A stretch of DNA of 64,000 nt from the NCBI GenBank assembly GCA_016705245.1, contig JADIYM010000003.1:186001-250000 (forward strand), written 5' to 3'. The translations under genes were made by a program, and so were the position numbers. This document shows, piece after piece, positions 1-8,718 of the stretch (position 1 is the first letter of the stretch; each line of letters starts with the position of its first letter). The notes under the pieces are model-generated. The model saw only the letters and a program-made list of their open reading frames with translations, did no database searches and was not told the origin of the DNA. Source of the DNA: Blastocatellia bacterium. GTDB taxonomy: Bacteria; Acidobacteriota; Blastocatellia; UBA7656; JADIYM01.

Positions 1-2446
1 CTCTCAGCGTCGAGTCGAGCTCGCCCGACTCCGCCTCGAGATCCGCGACCGCGCGCCGTGTTTCCGAGACTTCGGCTTCCGCCGAACCCACTTCCCAGAC
101 AATCCGCTCGAGCTCCGATCGGATCTCCTTGATCTCGCGCTTGAGGCCGAGAAGGTGCGCGCCGGCAGCCGTGGCGCTGCCGCCGACGACCACGCGACCG
201 TTGACGACGAGCTCGCCGCCAACCGTCACGAAGACGCTCGCGGCGTCGCCCGCCATGCGCGACCGCTCGATGGCCTCGCCGACCGTATCGACGACGATTG
301 CCATCGCTTTGTCGGGGTAGGCCTTCGCCACTGCGTCGGCAACGGGTTTCGGCAGCCGCATCAGCGAGAGCGCCGTTCGCGGCCCGCCGTCGCTGCCGTT
401 CACCCGAACGCTCGAAGCGATCTCGGCCGCCGAGGCTGCAACAACGAGAAAGGCGGCGCGCCCCGCACCGGTTGAAACGAGGTATTCGACACCGGACAAG
501 GCGTCGTCGAGTCCCGGCACGAGAATCGATTGCAGTTCGCGACCGAAGAGGCTCTCGAGCGCCGCCTCGAACGTCGGCTCGACATCGGCCACGTCGCCGA
601 GCGTTCCGATCGCGTTGAAGGTGTTCCCTTCCAGGCTCAACACCTGCTGCACGGCATCGCTGTAGTAGGCGTGTCGCGCGTCGAGATCCTCGAGCGACGA
701 CAGGCGATGCGCCCTCGCCGACCGGCGCTCCTCGAGCTCCCGAAGTCGCTTCGCGGCAGCGGCCGCATTCGACTTCGCCGTCGCAAGCGCCTCGACGCGC
801 TCGACGATCGTCCGGCGCAGCTCGTCGAGCCGCACCTGACTCATCTGCATCTCGTCGGCGAGTTCCGTCAGATGGCGCGATGCCTCGTCGCGGCGCGTTG
901 ACGCCTGGTTCGACTCACGGTCGAGTCGTGCGCCCTCGAGCCCGAGACGCCGCTCCACGTCGTCGAACTGGGTCTGCTGATTGCGAAGCCGTTCGGTGCG
1001 CCCGACCTCGGCCATCAGCCTCGTGCGGATGGCCTCGAGCGCCTTCTCCCGCTCGCCAAGAACGCGAAGTCGCGACTGGTACGTCGACTCCTGCTCAGCC
1101 AGTCGCGCGGCCTCGGCGTCCGTCTCCGCAGACAACTCCTTGTGTTGCAGTGTTTTGCGGTCTCGCTCCTCTGCGATGAGCGCCAGTCGGTCCGCGATTC
1201 GGTCCCGGTCGCGGGCGATCTCTTCACGCCGCATCATCAGCTCGGCGATCTGTTCCCGAAGGAACGAGTGTCGGTTGCGCGCGCGATCGGCCTCGAGCTC
1301 GAGCGCGGATGCACGATCACGCACCTGTGCGAGCGCCTCTTCCGCCTCCCGCGCCTGGAGGGCGGCCGTACGATGCTCGAGGTCACGTTCAGCAAGCGTC
1401 GCCGAGAGCCCATCCTGCTCTTCCCGGCTTCGCCTTGCGAGTTTCTCGAGCCGGTCGAGCTCGGCTTCGAGACGTTCCCAGTCCGCAGCGAAGACGTCGC
1501 GCAAAAGAGACCGCATTTCTTCGCGAAGCCGGCGGTACCGCCGGGCTTTCGCCGCCTGACGCTTCAGACTGCCGATCTGCCGCTCGACCTCACTGACGAT
1601 GTCGTTCAGACGAAAAAGGTTCTGCCGCGCCGAGTCGAGTCGAAGTTCCGCCGCGCGCTTCCGGGTCTTGAACTTCGTGATGCCGGCCGCTTCCTCGATC
1701 AGCGTCCTGCGATCCTGCGGCTTCGATGACAGAATCTGGCCGATACGGCCTTGCTCGATGATGGCGTAGTTGTTCGTTCCAAGACCGGTTCCGGCGAAGA
1801 GGTCGTGAATGTCGCGCAACCGGCACGCGCGACCATTCATGATGTAGTCGCTTTCGCCCGACCGATACAGCCGGCGTCCGATGGTCACCCGGTCGCCCGC
1901 CATCAGAATTGGCCCCGACGGATTGGTCGGCTTGGCGCGGTGGTAGCGCGGCGCCTTGGGCTTCGGAGGCGCGATCTCGGCAACTGCAGCAGCTCCTTCG
2001 GCTGAAGGGACCTGCGCCTCTTCCGGACTGTTCGGCGTTTCCCCGCCGATATCCGGAATCGTGACGCCCTCTCCACCGGCCCGCGTATGAATGAGCGTCG
2101 AAGACGGCGTCTCGGGGATTTCCATCTCCACCGCGTCCGGCAGCTCGATGTCGTCGACCTCGGTCCGCGGCACGATGTCTTCGATCGCCACGAGCGTCAG
2201 CATCACTTCGGCCATGCCCACGGGTTTGCGCGCCTTGGTCCCGTTGAAGATGACGTCCTCCATCTTCGCGCCGCGCAGGTTCTTGGCGCTCTGCTCGCCG
2301 AGCACCCAGGAGATGGCGTCCGAGACGTTGCTCTTCCCGCAACCGTTCGGCCCCACGATCGTGGTGATGCCGTCGCCGAGCTTGATCTCGGTCGCATCGG
2401 CAAATGACTTGAAGCCGGTAATGTGGAGTTTTTCGATCTTCAGCAT
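1..2446 (-). CDS. smc: Chromosome partition protein SMC, 5' part (runs off the window)
   Basis: Structural maintenance of chromosomes ATPase, the core of the bacterial condensin that organises the nucleoid. About 815 residues are visible in one uninterrupted frame. The start ATG at 2446 gives MLKIEKLHITGFKSF, followed by the Walker A region GPNGCGKSN near residue 35, the RRLYRSGESDYIMNG segment near 190, a long charged coiled coil, and the hinge (about 600-760) where the protein leaves the window. An oddity is an insert of about 80 residues in the N-terminal ATPase head (about 90-175), rich in Pro, Glu and Ala, between the MLTL strand and VTIGRRLYR; in other SMCs this gap is about 20 residues. 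The C-terminal head lies outside the window. Identification is firm. Confidence 0.96.
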   Translation of the reverse strand, partial: MLKIEKLHITGFKSFADATEIKLGDGITTIVGPNGCGKSNVSDAISWVLGEQSAKNLRGAKMEDVIFNGTKARKPVGMAEVMLTLVAIEDIVPRTEVDDIELPDAVEMEIPETPSSTLIHTRAGGEGVTIPDIGGETPNSPEEAQVPSAEGAAAVAEIAPPKPKAPRYHRAKPTNPSGPILMAGDRVTIGRRLYRSGESDYIMNGRACRLRDIHDLFAGTGLGTNNYAIIEQGRIGQILSSKPQDRRTLIEEAAGITKFKTRKRAAELRLDSARQNLFRLNDIVSEVERQIGSLKRQAAKARRYRRLREEMRSLLRDVFAADWERLEAELDRLEKLARRSREEQDGLSATLAERDLEHRTAALQAREAEEALAQVRDRASALELEADRARNRHSFLREQIAELMMRREEIARDRDRIADRLALIAEERDRKTLQHKELSAETDAEAARLAEQESTYQSRLRVLGEREKALEAIRTRLMAEVGRTERLRNQQTQFDDVERRLGLEGARLDRESNQASTRRDEASRHLTELADEMQMSQVRLDELRRTIVERVEALATAKSNAAAAAKRLRELEERRSARAHRLSSLEDLDARHAYYSDAVQQVLSLEGNTFNAIGTLGDVADVEPTFEAALESLFGRELQSILVPGLDDALSGVEYLVSTGAGRAAFLVVAASAAEIASSVRVNGSDGGPRTALSLMRLPKPVADAVAKAYPDKAMAIVVDTVGEAIERSRMAGDAASVFVTVGGELVVNGRVVVGGSATAAGAHLLGLKREIKEIRSELERIVWEVGSAEAEVSETRRAVADLEAESGELDSTLR

Positions 2447-2512
2447 GGTTGGTCTTTCGAGACGGAATCGCCGGAAACCACAATCTGTGGAGGCTGTCGA
2501 ACGGGACAACAC

Positions 2513-2542
2513 ACTATACGGTGGACCGGAAAGTGTTGTCAA
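2513..2542 (-). promoter_or_regulatory. sigma70-type promoter for smc
   Basis: On the minus strand TTGACA (2537-2542) and TATAGT (2513-2518) are separated by 18 bp, about 65 bp upstream of the smc start. This is a near-consensus match; it has not been tested experimentally. Confidence 0.6.
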
Positions 2543-2599
2543 ACATGGGCTTAGGCGCAGTCGGGAGCGCTTCTGGCAGTGCGAGTTACGGTGCAGGCC

Positions 2600-2720
2600 G
2601 AGGTTGCGCCGTGTCTTCGCACCTCTGCGTGCGAGGCTCTTTGGAGGGGGGAAGGGAGAGCTACGCACACAGAGCCGCGGAGACGCAGAGGCACCGAGAC
2701 ACCAGAACGCTGAGCACGGA
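2600..2720. repeat. Dispersed intergenic palindrome, family D
   Basis: The 2447-2946 gap holds no credible gene. Apart from the smc promoter it contains an imperfect inverted repeat: TCTTCGCACCTCTGCGTGCG near 2615 opposes CGCACACAGAGCCGCGGAG near 2665, then AGACGCAGAGGCACCGAGAC. The same words recur at 11.14-11.24 kb, with relatives near 22.08 and 25.15 kb. Confidence 0.6.
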
Positions 2721-2946
2721 GCACCTGGCGGAGGCGAAGAGGACTCAACGCCGGTCAAGGCGGCGGGCCGGCGTCCGGTTCGTGTCAACCGCGAGCGCTC
2801 CGTCAAACGCTGGCGGTTTGCCTGCCCGATCGGACGCCGAGCCCAACATCCACCTCGACGGACGGCGTACCGAACGCCGGGGCGGATGCTCACCATCGCG
2901 AACGAGTCTACGGAACAGGTCTCACAGAACTCTCACAGCCGCGCAA

Positions 2947-5900
2947 TCAACAGGCTACCTTCGGCGTATCTCTCGCCTCCGCCACGGCGTGCCTCACATC
3001 GAGAGCACGCCCAGCCTCCATCGCGCTCCCGACGGTCTCCGTTCCGATGGCCTCCGCGCTTGCCGCGACGTTCCTGTCCACCCTCGCCTGCACCTGCGGG
3101 TTCGGCGGCGAACCGATCGCGTCGCGCAGGCCAAGCGCTGCGCCAAGCAACCGCATGGCCTTTTCCGGTTCGCCGGCCGCGACCAGGAGGTTCGCGAAAC
3201 TCTCGAGGCTGTCGGCAATCCCCCAGCGGTCACCGAGCTCCTGACGAACCAGGATGCTCTCGCGGAACAGCCGTTGCGCCAGCTTCCAGTCCCCGCGGTC
3301 CATTGCCGCTTCGCCGAGGTTCGACAGCGTGAGGCCCTCGCCCAGTCGATCCCCGATCTCCCGGTACAGCGCGAGACTCTCGCCCAGGTGACTCTGGCGC
3401 GCGCCGGCATCGCCGCGCCGCTCGGCGATCAGCGCGAGGTTGTTGAGCGCGATCGCGACATACTGACGGTCGCCGATCTGGCGCGAGAGTCGCTCGGTCT
3501 CACGGTAGTAGGCTTCGGCGGCATCGTTCTCGCCTAGCGCCTGCGCGACGTTCCCGAGGTTGTTCGACGAAACGGCGAGCCCGCGAATGTCGCCGAGATC
3601 CCGCCGGATTTCGAGACTCTCGGTCGTGGACTCGCGGGCATCCTCGACTCGACCCTGGAAGTAGCGCGCGTTGCCGATTTGCGAAAGCGCGTCGGCTACG
3701 GCGGTGCGGTCGTCGCCACGCCGGGCAATCTCGAGGCTCGCCTGCGCCAGGTTCTCCATCCGTTCGTATTCGCACTGCAATCGCGCGAGCCCCGCTGCGG
3801 CGAGCAGTCCCTTCGCTCGAAGCTGGGCATCGGCTTCTCCGGCCATCGCGAGCGCGGCCTCGAGCCACGCACGGCCTTCGACCGCGTGGCCGTGGAGCTC
3901 CCAGTACCTCGACAGCGCGATGCCGAGTCGGAGTGCCAGGTCGCCCCGCCCGGTTTCACAAGTCCATCGCAGCGCGGCCCGCACGTTTTCGAGCTCGGCG
4001 TCGAGCCGGTTGGCGGCCTCGGATTGACCCGGGCCCAGGAGCACGGGTGCCGCCGCCTCCGAGAGCCTCAGGAATTCCGCCGCGTGGCGTTCGCGCAGCC
4101 TGTCGACCTCATCGGGATCGAGCTGCTCTTCCGCGTATTCCCTGAGCGTCTCGAGCATCCGGAAGCGCATTTCCCCGGCCCGCTCCTCCGCCACGATGAG
4201 CGATGACTCGCGCAGTTCCGAAAGCAGTTCCAGCGCCGCCTGCTCGCCGCAGACGGCCTCTGCGGATTCGAGCGACCACCCTCCGCGAAAGACGGAGAGC
4301 ATCGCAAACATCCGTCGAGGCTCGGGCGCGAGCAGGCGATCGCTCCATTCGACCGCGGCACGCAGCGTCCTATGCCGAGCCGGTGCGTCAGACCGACGTG
4401 TGGCGAGACCGTCGAGTCGCTCGTCGAGTCGCTCGAGCATCTGCGCGATCGTCAGGACGTGCGCCCGGGCCGCGGCCAGTTCGATCGCGAGCGGAATGCC
4501 CTCGAGCCGGCGGCACATTTCCGCGATGAGCAGCGCGTTGTGTCGTGTGATCTGGAAGTCGGGCCGCACGGCGCGCGCCCGATCGACGAACAGCTGCACA
4601 CTTTCATAATGCGAGAGCCGCTTGAGGGTGTCGCCGCTCACGAGCGACGGCGCCGCGAGCGGTTCTACCACGACCTCGTGTTCGCCCGAGACTCCGAGCA
4701 CGCGCCGCGAAGTGACGAGACACGCGAGACCCGGTGCCGCAGACACGAGCGACCTCACGATTCCGGCCGCCTCCGGGAGCAGCTGTTCGAGGTTGTCGAG
4801 GACGAGAAGCGACGGCCGCGTCCCGAGCTCCGCCACGACACGATCGAACGCGGGCTGGTCGCCCGCCGGCGCGCCGATGGAATCGCGGATCGCATCGACG
4901 ACCCGGCCGGCGTCGTCCACATCGGCGAGCGGTACGAACCAGACGGCGTCGTCAAACTCCGGCGCAACCTGGGCCGCGGCCTCTATCGCGAGCCTCGTCT
5001 TCCCGGTTCCCCCGGGACCCGTCAAGGTCACGATTCGATCCCGCTCATCGACGAGCATCTTCGACAATCGCGAGATCTCGTTCGCCCTGCCAAAGAACCG
5101 CGTGATCTGCAGCGGCAGCCGGCCGCCTGCCGCAATGCGAGGAGCCGGAACTTCGGGATCGGGTGCGGACGCGGCCGGATCCGACTCCTGGTGCACTCGC
5201 CGCTCTCCACGCCTTCGCGTTGCCGTCGTCGTGGCGTCGACCGGTTTCGATTTGAGCTCCGCGAGCAGCCGGCGAGTTTCGTCGCTCGGTTCCACGTCGA
5301 GCTCGCGCCTCAGGATCCGTTCGAGCTCCGCATACTGTCGAATTACGGACGATGCGCGCCCGGTTGCCGCATAAAACGTCATGAGGTCAGCGTGCGCCTC
5401 TTCGCACAGCGGATCGACCTCAACGGCACGGCGCGCATAATCGATGGCGAGATCGAGCCGCTCTCTTGCCGCACTCTCGGCAGCCAATGCGCGCAGCAGG
5501 TCGAGCATCTGCGAGGCGTAACGATCGCGCCGCGCCAGTACCCAGTCCTCGTAGAATCCGGGCAAGAGCTCTCCGCCGTAGACCTGGGCGGCGTGCTCGA
5601 GATTCTCGCGCCGGTCGCCCGGGTCGGCGGCTCGTGCAGCGGCAGCAACGTGTTCTTCGAAGGTGGCAACGTCAGACGAGAAAGCTGCCGGATTGAGTCG
5701 GACCGTCTGCCGGTCACCAACCACAACGGCCCCGGCAAGGACGCCAGGTGGTTCGAGCTGATGTCGAAGCGAGGTCAGCGCCTGGCTGAGACTGTGTCGG
5801 CCGGCCTCCGGTTCGGCGTCCGGCCAGAGCATCGCGATGAGTTCCTCGCGCGGGTGCGACCTTTCGGCGTGACACGCAAGGTACGCGAGCAAGGCGGCCG

Positions 5901-5997
5901 TTTTCTGCGTCCGGAATCGCGTCAGGGTCACGCCGTCGGTCTCGGCGGAGAGCTGTCCAAAGAGTCGAAGGGACCAGAGGCGCCGCATCGTCGACAT
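2947..5997 (-). CDS. BTAD / NB-ARC ATPase / TPR transcriptional regulator (AfsR/SARP-like)
   Basis: A 1016-residue multidomain signalling protein. Residues 1-100 form a winged-helix DNA-binding region (LRLFGQLSAETDGVTLTRFR). A bacterial transcriptional activation domain of helical repeats follows to about 250. A STAND-type ATPase comes next with Walker A LTGPGGTGKTRLAIE near 325 and Walker B SLLVLDNLEQLL near 405. Tandem TPRs fill about 640-1000 (for example ALSQIGNARYFQGRVEDARE). By family precedent, ligand or partner binding to the TPRs would switch the ATPase and the DNA-binding head. The gene stands alone and is divergent from the M1-like gene, 145 bp away, which it might regulate. There is no transmembrane segment, so it should be cytoplasmic. 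The ligand is unknown. Confidence 0.85.
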   Translation of the reverse strand: MSTMRRLWSLRLFGQLSAETDGVTLTRFRTQKTAALLAYLACHAERSHPREELIAMLWPDAEPEAGRHSLSQALTSLRHQLEPPGVLAGAVVVGDRQTVRLNPAAFSSDVATFEEHVAAAARAADPGDRRENLEHAAQVYGGELLPGFYEDWVLARRDRYASQMLDLLRALAAESAARERLDLAIDYARRAVEVDPLCEEAHADLMTFYAATGRASSVIRQYAELERILRRELDVEPSDETRRLLAELKSKPVDATTTATRRRGERRVHQESDPAASAPDPEVPAPRIAAGGRLPLQITRFFGRANEISRLSKMLVDERDRIVTLTGPGGTGKTRLAIEAAAQVAPEFDDAVWFVPLADVDDAGRVVDAIRDSIGAPAGDQPAFDRVVAELGTRPSLLVLDNLEQLLPEAAGIVRSLVSAAPGLACLVTSRRVLGVSGEHEVVVEPLAAPSLVSGDTLKRLSHYESVQLFVDRARAVRPDFQITRHNALLIAEMCRRLEGIPLAIELAAARAHVLTIAQMLERLDERLDGLATRRSDAPARHRTLRAAVEWSDRLLAPEPRRMFAMLSVFRGGWSLESAEAVCGEQAALELLSELRESSLIVAEERAGEMRFRMLETLREYAEEQLDPDEVDRLRERHAAEFLRLSEAAAPVLLGPGQSEAANRLDAELENVRAALRWTCETGRGDLALRLGIALSRYWELHGHAVEGRAWLEAALAMAGEADAQLRAKGLLAAAGLARLQCEYERMENLAQASLEIARRGDDRTAVADALSQIGNARYFQGRVEDARESTTESLEIRRDLGDIRGLAVSSNNLGNVAQALGENDAAEAYYRETERLSRQIGDRQYVAIALNNLALIAERRGDAGARQSHLGESLALYREIGDRLGEGLTLSNLGEAAMDRGDWKLAQRLFRESILVRQELGDRWGIADSLESFANLLVAAGEPEKAMRLLGAALGLRDAIGSPPNPQVQARVDRNVAASAEAIGTETVGSAMEAGRALDVRHAVAEARDTPKVAC

Positions 5998-6142
5998 TGT
6001 AAGCGCGAGGGCCGACTCTCCGTTATAGCCCCGGGTTCCGCTGGCAATTGCCGGTCTCGGAACCTGGGGGCGCCATCCGGGTCGGCAACGCGCCGTGTGC
6101 TACCATTCGTAATGGTTTTTGGCGGAAACGGAAAGGAAACGC

Positions 6143-8302
6143 ATGATTCTGGTACGAAATGAAGACATCCGAATGGTGCTCATCGCGCTGTTCGCCATGA
6201 TGATGCTTGGCCTGCAGGCAGCGCCGTCGGCGACCGCGGCGACTCAGGGAGACGCCGAGTCCCCTACCGAGGTCAGCGGTGACATCGATGTGCAGCGTTA
6301 CCGGATCGAGGCCGAGCTCATACCGGATTCGAACACGCTCAAGGCATCCGCCACGGTGATGTTTCGCGTTCTGAAGGCGTCGCAGTCGGCGACGTTCGAG
6401 CTCAACGGCGCGCTCCGAGTTTCCGCCGTCCGTGCCGCCGACGGCCGAGCCCTTCCTTTCACCCAGGACACGCTGAACGAGCTTAACGTTCGAATCGACC
6501 TCGGCCAGCTCGTGAGTGCCGGATCCGACGTCACGTTGACGATCGACTATGCCGGGCAGCTGCTGACGTCGGAAGGCGGCCCGCTCCCGGACAAACGGCT
6601 TGCCTATGTCGGTCCCGAGGGAGCCTACCTTCACTACGCGTCGCGCTGGTTTCCCTTCCGTGAATACGGCGCCGATCGCGCCTCGATGGAGCTGAAGCTT
6701 TCGATGCCGACGTCGTGGAAGCTCGCGGCGCACGGTGAGCCGTTCAAGCCTCAGCCCGTTGCCGCCGTGCCCGTGACTCCGGCGCCGACACCGTCAGCGA
6801 CGCCGTCGCGGCGCGGTCGCCAGCAACCTCCGGCAGCAAAGCCGGCGCAGCCCGCCGCGCCACCGGCGAACCGAGACGCGAACGTCCAGACACTCACGAT
6901 TGCCGAGACGACTCCGGTCTTTCCGGGATCGATCGCCGCCGGGCCTTACCTCGTCGTTCCGGTTCTCTCGTCGACGAGCACGAGCGTCGAAGTGTTTGCC
7001 TTGCCTGGCAGCGAGCGCGCGGCCGAGCAGATCGCCGAGGAAGCGTCTGAGATTCTCGATTTCTACGGACGAACCTTCGGGCCGTACGCATTCGGAAAGC
7101 GCTTCGTAGTTGCCCAGATCGACGACCAGTCGCTCCCGTCGCTCAACGGCGCCGGGGTGCTCATGCTTTCGAGCGAGACCGTTCGCCGGCCGATGGATTC
7201 GCTCCGCGCCGACCTGGCTCGCGACATTGCCATTCAGTGGTGGGGACAGGCTGTCGGACTGAAGAACTTCGACCAGGTGTGGATGTCGCTCGGACTCGCG
7301 CAGTACAGCTCCGTGCTCTATCAGGCGAAGGACGCGAGCGCCGCTGGCGTCGATTCGATCCTCTCCGAGCTCAGTGAGAGCGCGCTTACGTATGAAGCGG
7401 AGGCCTCGATAACTCAGGCGCCGTCGCAGCTCAACGACCAGACTCCGGCGTTTCGATCGATAGTGATGGACAAGGGCGCCTACGTCTTCCACATGTTGCG
7501 GAGCACGCTTGGCGACGACAAGTTTTACCGGCTCATTCGCGACCTCTACGAGCGTGAACGAGGCCGGAACGTTACGATCGCGGGCTTTGAGAAGCAGGTG
7601 ACTGCGGCTGCCGGCCAGGACATGCGTTGGTTCTTCGGACTGTGGGTCGACTCGACCGGCGTTCCGGAGTTCGCGTGGGACTACTCGGTGCTTCGAACGG
7701 CCTCTGGAGGCTGGCGCGTGCGCGGCACGCTTCGACAGTCGATCGAGGGACTCCGGATGCCGGTCGACGTGCTCGTGTCGTCACCGGGCGGCGAGGAGCG
7801 ACTGACGTTGCGATTCGACGGCTCGAAGGCCGCCGACTTCGTCGCGGAGCCGAAGGGCGGCCAGCCGACGCTCATCGTCGATCCGGACCGCAAGATCCTG
7901 CGCTCGTCCGACACGATCCGAGTTGCGGTAGTCGTTCGCCGAGGCATCCAGGAGATGGAGCAGAACAATTACGTCGAGGCCGAGTCGAAGCTGCGGGATG
8001 CCCTGAAGCTCGCGCCCCGCGGTTCGTGGGCGGCATACAATCTCGGGCTGCTCTACATGAAGCAGGGGAACTCGCAGAAGGCGATCGACGCGTTCACGCA
8101 GGCACTCAACGGCGACCTCGAGCCCAAGTGGATCGAGGTCTGGTCCTTCCTCTTCCGGGGGAATGCTTACGATGCGCTCGGTCAGCGTGAACGCGCCGTG
8201 GCGGAGTATGACAAGGCGATCGAAACCGGGAACGATTACGACGGCGCCCAGGCGGCCGCGATGAAGTACAAGGGCGAGCCTTATCGGATGGCGACGCAGT
8301 AG
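6143..8302 (+). CDS. Secreted M1-peptidase-like protein with C-terminal TPRs, catalytic site lost
   Basis: A 719-residue protein with an N-terminal signal peptide (MVLIALFAMMMLGLQ core). The start at 6143 follows GGAAAGGAAAC; an upstream TTG at 6119 is less likely. The fold follows M1 aminopeptidases: a beta-sheet N-domain, a Pro/Ala-rich linker near residues 215-245, then the gluzincin-like domain. The expected HEXXHQWWG reads RDIAIQWWG near residue 360, so both zinc histidines and the catalytic glutamate are gone. The downstream NEGFA-type zinc glutamate is SLGLA, and the GAMEN substrate motif is not recognisable. Two or three TPR units (about 610-690) end the protein. It is therefore probably a non-catalytic scaffold or binding protein in the periplasm or outside the cell. 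Confidence 0.8.
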   Translation: MILVRNEDIRMVLIALFAMMMLGLQAAPSATAATQGDAESPTEVSGDIDVQRYRIEAELIPDSNTLKASATVMFRVLKASQSATFELNGALRVSAVRAADGRALPFTQDTLNELNVRIDLGQLVSAGSDVTLTIDYAGQLLTSEGGPLPDKRLAYVGPEGAYLHYASRWFPFREYGADRASMELKLSMPTSWKLAAHGEPFKPQPVAAVPVTPAPTPSATPSRRGRQQPPAAKPAQPAAPPANRDANVQTLTIAETTPVFPGSIAAGPYLVVPVLSSTSTSVEVFALPGSERAAEQIAEEASEILDFYGRTFGPYAFGKRFVVAQIDDQSLPSLNGAGVLMLSSETVRRPMDSLRADLARDIAIQWWGQAVGLKNFDQVWMSLGLAQYSSVLYQAKDASAAGVDSILSELSESALTYEAEASITQAPSQLNDQTPAFRSIVMDKGAYVFHMLRSTLGDDKFYRLIRDLYERERGRNVTIAGFEKQVTAAAGQDMRWFFGLWVDSTGVPEFAWDYSVLRTASGGWRVRGTLRQSIEGLRMPVDVLVSSPGGEERLTLRFDGSKAADFVAEPKGGQPTLIVDPDRKILRSSDTIRVAVVVRRGIQEMEQNNYVEAESKLRDALKLAPRGSWAAYNLGLLYMKQGNSQKAIDAFTQALNGDLEPKWIEVWSFLFRGNAYDALGQRERAVAEYDKAIETGNDYDGAQAAAMKYKGEPYRMATQ

Positions 8303-8718
8303 CCTGACCAGGGTCAAACGGGGCTGCCCGCCGACCCAGAACCCGGAGCGCAGCGACGGGCCGACGTTCAGATTGCGGCCCGCAGAGCACACAGCCGGCC
8401 GTTACAGGAAACGGCCTGGAACCTTCGGTCGGCCCCTCGCTGCGCTCGGGGTTCTGGGTCAAACGGGGCTGCCCGCCAAAACTGACTATCGCCGACCCAG
8501 AACCCGGAGCGTAGCGACGGGCCGACGTTCAGATGACGGCCCGCAGAGCACACAGCCGGCCTGTGCAGGCCACGACCCGCAGCGAACACGGCTTGCCGGT
8601 ACAGGCCACGACCCGGAACCTTCGGTCGGCCCCTCGCTGCGCTCGGGGTTCTGGGTCAAACGGGGCTGCCGGCCAATGCCCGGTGTGGTAGGATTCGCCG
8701 CCGTCGAAGAACTCCGTC
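8303..8718. repeat. Intergenic palindrome cluster, family A
   Basis: No gene is seen here. Four copies of a unit of about 33 bp built on CCCAGAACCCGGAGCGCAGC alternate in orientation: plus at about 8333 and 8494, minus at about 8428 and 8625. They make two large inverted repeats, and the minus copies are followed by CAAACGGGGCTGCC. The same words recur at 47.1-48.2 kb. Confidence 0.8.

Noticed and set aside
1590..2483. A 297-codon minus frame overlapping the start of smc
   Set aside because: It is an out-of-frame shadow; the smc frame gives a complete ATPase head.
2091..3537. Plus-strand frames across the smc promoter and regulator end
   Set aside because: They run through repeats and the antisense of two real genes and have biased, Arg/Ser-rich composition.
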